The notes below the pieces were generated by a model. The model worked only from the letters and a program-made list of their open reading frames with translations. It ran no database searches and had not been told where the DNA came from. Shown one piece after another: positions 1 to 5,625 of a stretch of DNA of 5,625 nt. The stretch comes from Alphaproteobacteria bacterium. GTDB taxonomy: Bacteria; Pseudomonadota; Alphaproteobacteria; Rhodobacterales; Rhodobacteraceae. Location of the stretch: assembly GCA_030424705.1 (NCBI GenBank), contig JAUHWJ010000161.1, positions 1-5,625 of the forward strand, in the 5' to 3' direction. The position numbers were made by a program, and so were the translations under genes. How positions within the stretch are numbered: the first letter of the stretch is position 1; each line of letters starts with the position of its first letter.

Positions 1-1
1 G

Positions 2-346
2 ATCTCCGCCGTCGATAACGGCCGCTCCGTGGTGGACGGCGCGCGTTTCGACATGGTGTTCGACTTCGCGGAAGAGGTCGGGACGACGAGTTTCACCGGC
101 CTCCTCGGCGCGGATACGACCGTCGCCGTATCCCGCGGCGAGGGGGGCGGCTTCTCCGGCCTCGGCGACATCACGGTGGGCGGACGCGACGGCGTGATCG
201 GCGTGGACGGGGCCTTCTTCAACGATCGCGCTGGAAACCCGGCCGCCGCCGCCGGCGGTTCGCTCGGCCTCCGCTCGAACGACGGAACGCTGACCGGCGC
301 CGGCGTATTCGGCGGAGACCGGAGAACCTTCACCGGCGGCGGCTGA
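2..346 (+). CDS. C-terminal part of a TbpB-like surface lipoprotein / beta-barrel protein (5' end outside window)
   Basis: The frame is open from base 2 and ends at TGA 344-346, giving the last 114 residues of a longer protein. The piece is rich in Gly, Ala, Asp and Thr, with alternating polar and hydrophobic residues typical of beta strands. It has no membrane helix or cysteine. The segment VDGAFFNDRAGNPAAAAGGSL (about residues 68-88), followed by GVFGGDR (101-107), matches the closing pattern of TbpB_B_D-type beta-barrel domains: G-x-F-F/Y-G/N-x-x-A-x-E/P-x-x-G-G, then G-x-F-G-G-x-R. That domain occurs in transferrin-binding-protein-like surface lipoproteins and in many alphaproteobacterial proteins of unknown ligand. 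An outer-membrane or surface location is inferred from the family, since the signal peptide or lipobox would lie upstream of the window. Iron or transferrin binding should not be assumed. An alternative is another glycine-rich beta-structured surface protein. Confidence 0.62.
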   Translation: MSAVDNGRSVVDGARFDMVFDFAEEVGTTSFTGLLGADTTVAVSRGEGGGFSGLGDITVGGRDGVIGVDGAFFNDRAGNPAAAAGGSLGLRSNDGTLTGAGVFGGDRRTFTGGG

Positions 347-348
347 GC

Positions 349-409
349 GGGGCGCTTTTCAGCGGCGCTGCGGCGGCGTAAGCTGCCGCCGCAGCATCGA
401 AAGCGCCCC
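349..409 (+). repeat. Large imperfect inverted repeat (hairpin) between the TbpB-like gene and the GS-like gene
   Basis: The outer arms GGGGCGCTTTTC (349-360) and GAAAGCGCCCC (399-409) pair over 11 bp with one extra T. The inner arms GCTGCGGCGGC (367-377) and GCCGCCGCAGC (385-395) pair perfectly over 11 bp around a 7-nt loop. Unpaired bases between the two stems are 361-366 on the left and 396-398 on the right. The structure fills nearly the whole gap between the stop at 346 and the ATG at 411. It could end or stabilise the upstream transcript, though there is no T-run after it. It could also act as a translation-controlling structure for the downstream gene. The pairing is seen directly; the role is inferred. 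Confidence 0.7.
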
Positions 410-410
410 C

Positions 411-1805
411 ATGTCCCTCTCCAAGCCGATCCTCGGCCTCGACCATTCGCCGCAGCTCGCCAATCCTGACGCCGCCTCGATCGGCGAATGGATCCGCGCC
501 AACCGGATCGACGAGATCGAATGCGTGACGCCCGACCTCGCGGGCATCGCCCGCGGCAAGGTCATGCCCGCCGGCAAGTTCGTCCGCGGGGGGGACGTGC
601 GGCTCCCCGTCTCGATTCTGATCTCGACGATCAACGGCGAATACGCCGACGTGACGCGCAACGACTTCGATACGGACAGCGACCTCACCCTCGTCCCGGA
701 TTTCTCCACCGCCCGCGCCGTCCCGTGGGCGGCGGACCCGTCGCTCGTCATCATCCACGACCTCGTGGACGGCGAGGGCAAACCCTCCGGCGCCGCGCCC
801 CGCGCCGTCCTGAAGCGGGTGGTCGACCTCTACGCCGCGAAGGGGCTGAAGCCCGTCGTCGCGCCCGAAATCGAGTTCTACCTCACCAAGCAGAACACCG
901 ACCCCGATTATCCGCTGGAGCCCCCTGTCGGCCGCTCGGGGCGGCAATCGACCGGCAGCCAGGCCTTCTCCCTCTCCGCCGTCGACGAATACGAGCGCGT
1001 GATCGAGCATATCTACGACTACGCCGAGGCCCAGGGGCTGGAGATAGACACGATCATCCAGGAGGCGGGCGCGGCCCAGCTCGAGATCAACCTCGTCCAC
1101 GGCGACCCGATCGAACTCGCGGACCAGGTGTTCCTCTTCAAGCGCCTCATCCGGGAGGCGGCCTACAAATGCAGCTGCTACGCCACCTTCATGGCGAAGC
1201 CGATGGAGAACCAGCCCGGCAGCGCCATGCATGTCCATATGTCGGTGGTGGATACGACGACGGGCCGAAACATTTTCTCGGATGAGAATGGCGGGCCGAC
1301 GCCGACCTTCTTCCACTTCATCGGCGGTCAGCAGAAGCACTTCCCCGCCGCCATGGCGCTCGCCGCGCCCTATGTGAATTCCTATCGCCGCCTCGTCTCC
1401 TACCAGTCCGCCCCCGTGAACCTCGAATGGGGGACGGACAACCGCTCCGTCGGCATCCGCACGCCGAAATCCTCGCCCGCCGCCCGCCGGGTGGAGAACC
1501 GGGTGATCGGGTCGGATGCGAACCCCTATCTCGCCATCGCCGGGGCCCTCGCCTGCGGCTGGCTCGGCATGGAGGAGAAGGCCGAGCCGCGGCAGGAGGC
1601 GACGGGGGACGCCTACCTGATGAACCGCGACCTGCCCGAGAGCCAGCTCGACAGCGTGATCGAACTCGAAAGCTCGAAGCCCCTCGCCTCCGTCCTCGGC
1701 GAGGAATTCGTCCGCATCTACTGCGCGGTGAAGCGGGCCGAGCACGCCGAGTTCATGCGCGTCATCAGCCCGTGGGAGCGGGAGTTCCTTCTCCTCAACG
1801 TCTGA
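411..1805 (+). CDS. Glutamine synthetase family protein, gamma-glutamylpolyamine synthetase (PuuA)-like ligase
   Basis: This 464-residue protein belongs to the glutamine synthetase superfamily, cytoplasmic ATP-dependent ligases that join the gamma-carboxyl of glutamate to an amine. The N-terminal beta-grasp domain covers about residues 20-115 and includes the PDLAGIARGK stretch (41-50). The catalytic domain covers about 125-464. Visible active-site motifs are EIEF (153-156, metal-binding Glu), QEAGAAQLEIN (217-227, Glu218 and Glu225), FMAKP (260-264), GSAMHVHMSV (270-279, Glu/metal-binding His), NRSVGIRTP (344-352, substrate and phosphate Arg) and RVENR with NPYLA (360-375). The length fits PuuA-like enzymes and is close to GlnA, but the adenylylation-site Tyr loop of GlnA is not apparent, so biosynthetic GlnA is unlikely. 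No upstream ATG, GTG or TTG lies in frame before the previous gene's stop, and the next Met is at residue 52, so ATG 411 is the best start. There is no Shine-Dalgarno sequence; a hairpin ends one base before the ATG. The exact amine substrate is not decided by the sequence, and no polyamine genes are adjacent here. Confidence 0.9.
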   Translation: MSLSKPILGLDHSPQLANPDAASIGEWIRANRIDEIECVTPDLAGIARGKVMPAGKFVRGGDVRLPVSILISTINGEYADVTRNDFDTDSDLTLVPDFSTARAVPWAADPSLVIIHDLVDGEGKPSGAAPRAVLKRVVDLYAAKGLKPVVAPEIEFYLTKQNTDPDYPLEPPVGRSGRQSTGSQAFSLSAVDEYERVIEHIYDYAEAQGLEIDTIIQEAGAAQLEINLVHGDPIELADQVFLFKRLIREAAYKCSCYATFMAKPMENQPGSAMHVHMSVVDTTTGRNIFSDENGGPTPTFFHFIGGQQKHFPAAMALAAPYVNSYRRLVSYQSAPVNLEWGTDNRSVGIRTPKSSPAARRVENRVIGSDANPYLAIAGALACGWLGMEEKAEPRQEATGDAYLMNRDLPESQLDSVIELESSKPLASVLGEEFVRIYCAVKRAEHAEFMRVISPWEREFLLLNV

Positions 1806-1840
1806 TCGCGCCACTGAAACCTTTCCGGGCCCGCCATCGT

Positions 1841-1870
1841 TAAGGAGACACCATCCCGACTAAGGAGGAG
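1841..1870 (+). promoter_or_regulatory. Tandem Shine-Dalgarno-like TAAGGAG copies; the second is the RBS of the DUF7282 gene
   Basis: TAAGGAG occurs at 1841-1847 and again at 1861-1867, exactly 20 bp apart. The second copy extends to AAGGAGGAG (1862-1870) and lies 5 nt before ATG 1876, a near-ideal ribosome binding site that fixes the start. The first copy is followed by CCATCC (1851-1856), where the second is followed by CCCATGTCC (1873-1881), so the upstream copy looks like the same module without a start codon. Confidence 0.75.
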
Positions 1871-1875
1871 TTCCC

Positions 1876-2286
1876 ATGTCCAGACTGATCGCAGCGGCCG
1901 CAGCCGCCATCGCCCTCACCGCCGCAGCCGCGCAGGCCGACAATCACGCCGGCGTCGTCGCCGCGGACCAGGACGTCTCGAACGGCGTCGTCTCGGCTTC
2001 GAAGGTCATGGCGCCGAAGAACGGCTGGCTCGTCGTCCACCGCACCGGCGCGGACATGAAGCCGGGCCCGGTCGTCGGCTACGCCCCGCTCCGCGGCGGC
2101 AGCAACGAGGATGTCGCCGCGATCCTGACCGAGCCGGTCGCGGCCGGGGACATGCTGATGCTCATGATCCATTCGGAGGACGGCGGCATGAAGACGGGCG
2201 TCTTCGAATACACGCTCGGCGCGAAGGAAGACGGCCCGATCCGCATCGACGACAAGCTGGTGATGGCCGTCATCACCGCGAAATGA
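1876..2286 (+). CDS. Small secreted/periplasmic DUF7282 domain protein
   Basis: The 136-residue product starts with a classic Sec signal peptide: MSR, then a run of Ala/Ile/Leu, and an AQA cleavage site after about residue 21. The mature part is therefore predicted to be periplasmic, about 115 residues. It shows the pattern I associate with DUF7282: a VAADQDVSNGVV strand (28-39), then GWLVVHRT (50-57), GPVVGYAPLRGG (64-75), DVAAIL (79-84), MLMIHSEDGG (95-104), and a closing EDGPIRIDDKLV (118-129). The conserved His, Asp and Gly positions in WLVVH, IHSEDGG and DGP are typical of this domain, whose fold is expected to be beta-rich. The biochemical function is unknown. The gene is 70 bp after the GS-like gene, so co-transcription is possible, but the two products sit in different compartments and no functional link is visible. 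A convergent hairpin follows 11 bp after the stop. Confidence 0.85.
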   Translation: MSRLIAAAAAAIALTAAAAQADNHAGVVAADQDVSNGVVSASKVMAPKNGWLVVHRTGADMKPGPVVGYAPLRGGSNEDVAAILTEPVAAGDMLMLMIHSEDGGMKTGVFEYTLGAKEDGPIRIDDKLVMAVITAK

Positions 2287-2297
2287 CCTGAACGCGC

Positions 2298-2340
2298 CTG
2301 ATGCGGGGCCGCTCCCTCGTGCGGCCCCTTCGGGCGTCAG
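2298..2340. terminator. Bidirectional hairpin terminator between the DUF7282 gene and pyrF
   Basis: GGGGCCGC (2305-2312) and GCGGCCCC (2321-2328) form a perfect 8-bp stem around an 8-nt loop. The stem can continue after a short bulge: CTGATGC (2298-2304) pairs with GCGTCAG (2334-2340) with one G-T wobble. It lies between two convergent genes, so it can serve both strands. The outer arm on the right covers the pyrF stop codon (2337-2339). There is no long T-run on either side, so it is a GC-rich hairpin and not a textbook intrinsic terminator. Confidence 0.65.
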
Positions 2341-3032
2341 CCGATCTCCCGCAGGATCGCCCGCGCGGCCTCGGCCGGGTCCACCGCCTCGGTGACAGGG
2401 CGGCCCACGACGATATGATCCGCCCCTGCGGCAAGCGCCGCCGCCGGCGTCGCGATCCGCTTCTGGTCGCCCGTCGCCGCGCCCGCGGGGCGCACGCCGG
2501 GGCAGACGATCAGCTTCCCCGAAGCCACGGGCAGCGCGCGGATCGCCGCCGCTTCGAGCGGCGAGGCGATCACCCCGTCCGCCCCCGCCTCCAGCGCGCG
2601 CCGCGCGCGCTCAAGCACGATGTCCGGAACGTCCCCCTCCCGGATCATCGCCTCGTCGAGGTCGCCCCGGTCCGACGAGGTGAGGATGGTGACGGCGAGG
2701 ATCTTCATCCCCGAAGCCCCCCGCCCCCGCGCCGCAGCACGCACCACCGAAGGGTCGCCGTGGACGGTCAGGAAATCGAGGTCGAACCCCGCGAGGCCGG
2801 AGACCGCCGCCTCCACCGTCGCCCCGATGTCGAAGAGCTTCATGTCGAGGAAGACGCGCTTGCCCCGTCCCTTCAGTTCCATGGCGAGCGCGAGGCCCCC
2901 GCCCGTCAGCATGCCGAGCCCGATCTTGTAGAAGGAGACGGCTCCGCCGAGACGGTCCGCCATCGCCTCGCCCGCGAGGGCGTGCGGCACGTTCGGCGGG
3001 TCGAGCGCGACGATGAGACGAGGGTCGGACAT
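2337..3032 (-). CDS. pyrF: Orotidine 5'-phosphate decarboxylase (OMP decarboxylase)
   Basis: PyrF catalyses the last step of de novo UMP synthesis, OMP to UMP plus CO2, as a cytoplasmic TIM-barrel dimer. With the start at ATG 3032 the protein has 231 residues, typical of bacterial group I PyrF. Visible motifs are LIVALDPP (7-13), FYKIGL (34-39), the catalytic D-x-K-x-x-D in FLDMKLFDI (61-69, with Asp63, Lys65 and Asp68), TVHGDPS (89-95), VTILTSSD (114-121), ASPLEA (156-161), VCPGVRP (176-182), GDQKR (188-192) and IVVGRPVT (207-214), whose Arg211 contacts the phosphate. A TTG at 3068 would add 12 residues (MTGHAARFNDGV) that look unlike the family and would use part of a TTGACG promoter-like element, so it was not chosen. 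No Shine-Dalgarno sequence precedes ATG 3032. The gene stands alone on the minus strand, convergent with the DUF7282 gene and divergent from the membrane-protein gene. Confidence 0.96.
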   Translation of the reverse strand: MSDPRLIVALDPPNVPHALAGEAMADRLGGAVSFYKIGLGMLTGGGLALAMELKGRGKRVFLDMKLFDIGATVEAAVSGLAGFDLDFLTVHGDPSVVRAAARGRGASGMKILAVTILTSSDRGDLDEAMIREGDVPDIVLERARRALEAGADGVIASPLEAAAIRALPVASGKLIVCPGVRPAGAATGDQKRIATPAAALAAGADHIVVGRPVTEAVDPAEAARAILREIG

Positions 3033-3041
3033 GACGCCGTC

Positions 3042-3068
3042 ATTGAACCGCGCCGCATGTCCCGTCAA
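3042..3068 (-). promoter_or_regulatory. Possible sigma-70-type promoter for pyrF
   Basis: On the minus strand TTGACG (3068-3063) is followed after 15 nt by TTCAAT (3047-3042), which matches TATAAT at four of six positions. The spacer is shorter than the usual 17. If used, transcription would start within a few bases of ATG 3032, giving a leaderless or nearly leaderless mRNA, in line with the missing Shine-Dalgarno sequence. Weak support; the -35 match is the best part. Confidence 0.3.
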
Positions 3069-3120
3069 CAGGGCGCGCGGTGTGAGAATCCGCGCTCGCC
3101 CGTCGCGGGAGACGCTTGTA

Positions 3121-3136
3121 GCCTTGCACGCAAGGC
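3121..3136. repeat. 16-bp dyad (operator-like palindrome) in the divergent region
   Basis: GCCTTGC (3121-3127) and GCAAGGC (3130-3136) are perfect 7-bp inverted arms with a 2-bp centre (AC). The dyad is 24 bp before the start of the membrane-protein gene and about 90 bp from the pyrF start. The tight spacing suits a protein-binding dyad better than an RNA hairpin, although a short hairpin in the mRNA leader is also possible. The remaining part of the 128-bp intergenic region shows no other clear element besides the pyrF promoter candidate. Confidence 0.5.
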
Positions 3137-3160
3137 GAAAGGACCTGACAGGCGGAGCCC

Positions 3161-4900
3161 ATGCTGCTGCAAATCCTTTTCTCGATTGGCCTTGGGATCC
3201 CCCTGCTTCTGGCCTGGGCGCTCGGCTGGCGCGACGTCGCCCTCGCGCTTTACGCGCTCGGTTTCGCGGCGAAGGCGGCCGGCGCGCTCACAACCCTCGT
3301 GAAGCTGAGCCGCGGGGTCTCCTTCGATCCGGACTACCTTGAGGCGTCCTTCGCCATCGCGACGAGCGCACGGGCGCGCCGGCTGATGATGGCCGATGCG
3401 CTGGCCGCGCTCGGCGCGGCGGCCGCCTGGCCGATCCATTCCCTGATCGGCGGCCTTGCGGGCATGACGCTCGCGAACGCGACCGGAGACGCTCCGCTCA
3501 GCAAGCAACAGATCAGCCGTTACATCATGTTCCGCTACCCGCCGGCGCTGCTGTGCCTCGCGGCCTATGTCCTGCAATCGCTTTTCATGCTCTTCCTGTT
3601 GCCGCCCGGGCCTGAGCCCGGCCTCGGATACAGGGCGGTTGTCGCGGTCCAGATTCTCGGCTTCGTCGCCTTTTCGGCGCATTTCTTCGGCCGCCGCGCG
3701 TTCACGAGGAACTTCTCCGCATCGGCGCTCGGGCCCCTCGTATTCGCAGGTCTGGCGACGGCGCTCGCCGTTCTGGCCGCCGTGGCCGTCCGGATGCAGT
3801 ATCTTGCGACCTTCGCCGGTGCGGAGTCGGCCTTCGGGGTGGAGCCCGCCTTCCAGATGCTGCGCGGAATCCTCGCGAATACCGGACTTCTCGATATCGG
3901 CGAGACGATACGGGATGCGACGACCTTCGCGGATTTCCGGAATGAGGTCTCCGGCTATGTCGAGGGCATAGACATGCTCCGCGCGCTCGATCTTTTCCTG
4001 GGGTTCGGGGTCGTTTTCACGTTCACGCGCGGCCTCTGGTCCGCGATCCGGCTCGAAAGGGACGCGGACGACCGTCGCGCGCGGGTCTGGAGCTTCCTCA
4101 CCGCGGGGCGCGTGAGGGACGCCGCAGCAGAAGCCGAAAGTCAGGACCGGAACGATGCGGCTTTCACACTCGCCCTCTGCGCGCTCTTCGACGCCGATTA
4201 CGAGAGCTTCGCCCGGCGCCTCTCGCTCTCGGGGCCGGACGCCGAGTTCAAAGCCGCAGGAGACGCGCCATGGGTCTATGAGTACACGGTCCTCTCCCAC
4301 GCCTATTCCACGAAGCCGCTGCCGCGAGAGGCTGTCTTTGCAACGCTCGAAGGCTATTGGCGAAGGCACGGGCGCATCGCGCCGACGCTTGCGCTCGCGG
4401 CGAATCTTGCGTCGACTTGGCGAATTCGCGTCCGCGACGTCGCGGCCGATCCCGGGAAGTACGACTTCATGCGTCTTGTCGCGCAGGCGGCCGATGTGAT
4501 GGACGCGCGGCTGGAGGATGGCGGCGACCTAGCGGATGCGGTCTTTGACACCTGGGGCCGGGATGCGGTCTCCGTCCTTCTCCTCATGTCCGTCTGGGCC
4601 GTCACCGCCGCGCAGCTTCCGCGGTTCGCGGAGAAGAGGCCGGCGATCCGCAGCATGGCCGACGCCGCGCATGACGCCATCGAGCGCCGCCTCGCGGAGA
4701 GCGGAACGGTGGAGCCGATCTCTTTCGCCTTCCTGCCCTTCCTCTACGCCACGACCGGCGCCTACCGCGCCGCCTTCCACGCCGCCCCGGATCGTCTCGA
4801 ACGACTGATACGCCTCTACGAGACCGCTATGGAGGCTGCGGGCACGCCGGTTCCCGCGCTCTACCGTTCGCTTGGAAAGGCCCGCTACCGCTTCGCCTGA
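3161..4900 (+). CDS. Multi-pass membrane protein with a large alpha-helical C-terminal cytoplasmic domain, function unknown
   Basis: I do not recognise this 579-residue protein. The N-terminal half is membrane-embedded. Hydrophobic segments lie at about residues 2-21, 25-47, 78-104 (long, with a central Trp-Pro, perhaps a helical hairpin), 128-148, 157-176, 189-210 and 274-296. The segment between the sixth and seventh (211-273) is acidic and probably periplasmic. Arg/Lys-rich stretches at 48-74, 178-184 and 297-308 suggest those sides face the cytoplasm. From about 300 to 579 the protein is soluble and strongly alpha-helical. Ala-rich helix pairs such as AGRVRDAAAEAESQDR (315-330) and LALCALFDADYESFARRL (337-354) resemble TPR-like solenoids, but no motif is decisive. 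There is no obvious catalytic motif, Walker box or metal-binding cluster. ATG 3161 follows AGGCGGAG (3150-3157) with a short 3-nt gap, a moderate ribosome binding site. The gene uses somewhat more CTT, GAT, GCG and other less favoured codons than pyrF or clpB, as expected for a weakly expressed gene. No clear intrinsic terminator follows it, so read-through into clpB is possible. Confidence 0.85.
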   Translation: MLLQILFSIGLGIPLLLAWALGWRDVALALYALGFAAKAAGALTTLVKLSRGVSFDPDYLEASFAIATSARARRLMMADALAALGAAAAWPIHSLIGGLAGMTLANATGDAPLSKQQISRYIMFRYPPALLCLAAYVLQSLFMLFLLPPGPEPGLGYRAVVAVQILGFVAFSAHFFGRRAFTRNFSASALGPLVFAGLATALAVLAAVAVRMQYLATFAGAESAFGVEPAFQMLRGILANTGLLDIGETIRDATTFADFRNEVSGYVEGIDMLRALDLFLGFGVVFTFTRGLWSAIRLERDADDRRARVWSFLTAGRVRDAAAEAESQDRNDAAFTLALCALFDADYESFARRLSLSGPDAEFKAAGDAPWVYEYTVLSHAYSTKPLPREAVFATLEGYWRRHGRIAPTLALAANLASTWRIRVRDVAADPGKYDFMRLVAQAADVMDARLEDGGDLADAVFDTWGRDAVSVLLLMSVWAVTAAQLPRFAEKRPAIRSMADAAHDAIERRLAESGTVEPISFAFLPFLYATTGAYRAAFHAAPDRLERLIRLYETAMEAAGTPVPALYRSLGKARYRFA

Positions 4901-4901
4901 G

Positions 4902-4978
4902 GGCTCTTGCACCCCCGTTGCAAAAACACCACATATGCTGAGGCGCGCCGTTCCGGGCGCCGCACTTTCGCAAGAGCC
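4902..4978. repeat. Long-range 9-bp inverted repeat around the clpB promoter
   Basis: GGCTCTTGC (4902-4910) is the exact reverse complement of GCAAGAGCC (4970-4978), with 59 bp between. The left arm contains the CTTG of the predicted heat-shock -35 element, and the right arm lies in the clpB leader. A smaller pair, GGCGC (4942-4946) and GCGCC (4957-4961), is nested inside and includes the palindrome GGCGCGCC (4942-4949). In a read-through transcript from the upstream gene the arms could pair. In a transcript starting at the clpB promoter the left arm would be absent. Confidence 0.45.
4906..4936 (+). promoter_or_regulatory. Predicted heat-shock (RpoH/sigma-32-type) promoter of clpB
   Basis: CTTGCA (4906-4911) followed after 17 bp by CCACATAT (4929-4936) resembles the sigma-32 pattern of a CTTG-type -35 and a C-rich, ATAT-ending -10, as known for alphaproteobacterial heat-shock genes. 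It sits about 90 bp upstream of clpB, whose family is classically RpoH-controlled. No CIRCE-like element (TTAGCACTC and its inverted partner) is visible. A sigma-70 reading (TTGCAC with ACATAT, 18-bp spacer) overlaps it and cannot be excluded. Confidence 0.55.
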
Positions 4979-4983
4979 GGCAG

Positions 4984-5007
4984 GGAGACGCGCCTTCGGG
5001 GCGTCCC
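4984..5007 (+). promoter_or_regulatory. UUCG-capped hairpin in the clpB 5' leader
   Basis: Bases 4993-4994 pair with 4999-5000 to close a TTCG loop (4995-4998) with a C-G pair, the exceptionally stable C(UUCG)G tetraloop. The stem continues with 4987-4991 against 5001-5005 after a bulged G, and with 4984-4985 against 5006-5007 after a bulged A. It ends 11 nt before the AGGAGGG ribosome binding site, so it does not itself cover that site. It may stabilise the mRNA 5' end or take part in a larger leader fold. Confidence 0.5.
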
Positions 5008-5018
5008 GCATCCGGGCC

Positions 5019-5025
5019 AGGAGGG
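5019..5025 (+). promoter_or_regulatory. Strong ribosome binding site of clpB
   Basis: AGGAGGG lies 3 nt before ATG 5029 (4 nt counted from its GGAGG core). It supports this start, which also gives the typical ClpB N-terminus MNFEKFTDRARGF. Confidence 0.75.
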
Positions 5026-5028
5026 CAC

Positions 5029-5625
<597 letters not shown>

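Noticed and set aside
235..262. GCC/GGC-rich repeat-like stretch in the first gene
   Set aside because: It encodes a short poly-Ala/Gly turn inside the beta-rich domain and is explained by codon bias. It is not a separate repeat element.
330..1814. Long minus-strand open frame (494 codons) opposite the GS-like gene
   Set aside because: It mirrors the sense gene in a GC-rich sequence. Its translation is an Arg/Gly/Asp/Glu/His-rich string without recognisable motifs, while the plus strand has a full set of GS active-site motifs.
3033..3068. TTG start at 3068 extending PyrF by 12 residues
   Set aside because: The added residues do not resemble PyrF N-termini, the start is a rare codon without a ribosome site, and the TTG is part of a TTGACG promoter-like element. 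ATG 3032 gives the usual MSDPRLIVALD start.
2301..3302. Plus-strand open frame (333 codons) across pyrF and its upstream region
   Set aside because: It is antisense to an unambiguous pyrF, extends through both intergenic signals and yields a low-complexity Arg-rich product.
3065..4369. Minus-strand open frame (434 codons) opposite the membrane-protein gene
   Set aside because: The composition is dominated by Arg, Glu and Gly with no domain-like pattern. The plus strand gives convincing membrane helices and a ribosome site, so this is a codon-bias shadow.

Overview
This 5.6 kb window is very GC-rich, with strong G/C preference at third codon positions. It carries ordinary chromosomal genes of an alphaproteobacterium, most likely a Rhodobacterales-type organism. 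That placement rests on codon use, the DUF7282 and TbpB-like proteins, and the form of the PyrF and ClpB sequences. It is an inference; there is no rRNA or phylogenetic marker search behind it. I see no rRNA, tRNA, CRISPR array, insertion sequence, integrase or phage gene.

Layout from left to right: (1) the last 114 codons of a glycine-rich, probably surface-exposed, TbpB-like beta-barrel protein (2-346, +). (2) A large imperfect hairpin (349-409) that ends one base before the next start codon. (3) A complete glutamine-synthetase-superfamily ligase of the gamma-glutamylpolyamine synthetase (PuuA-like) type (411-1805, +). (4) A small secreted DUF7282 protein with a very strong ribosome binding site (1876-2286, +). 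(5) A hairpin between convergent genes that can end transcription from both sides (2298-2340). (6) pyrF, orotidine 5'-phosphate decarboxylase, on the minus strand (2337-3032). (7) A divergent intergenic region with a 16-bp dyad. (8) A 579-residue multi-pass membrane protein that I cannot assign to a family (3161-4900, +). (9) A leader with a heat-shock (RpoH/sigma-32) type promoter and a UUCG-capped hairpin. (10) The first 199 codons of clpB, the Hsp100 disaggregase, cut by the window end just before Walker A (5029-5625, +).

The genes do not form one pathway. pyrF serves pyrimidine synthesis, clpB serves protein disaggregation after stress, and the ligase probably serves polyamine or amine nitrogen use. 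Each seems to have its own expression signals. Two genes (the ligase and pyrF) have no visible Shine-Dalgarno sequence, while the DUF7282 gene and clpB have strong ones. No complete new system stands out. The items most worth a second look are the uncharacterised 579-residue membrane protein between pyrF and clpB, the hairpin abutting the ligase start, and the structured clpB leader.
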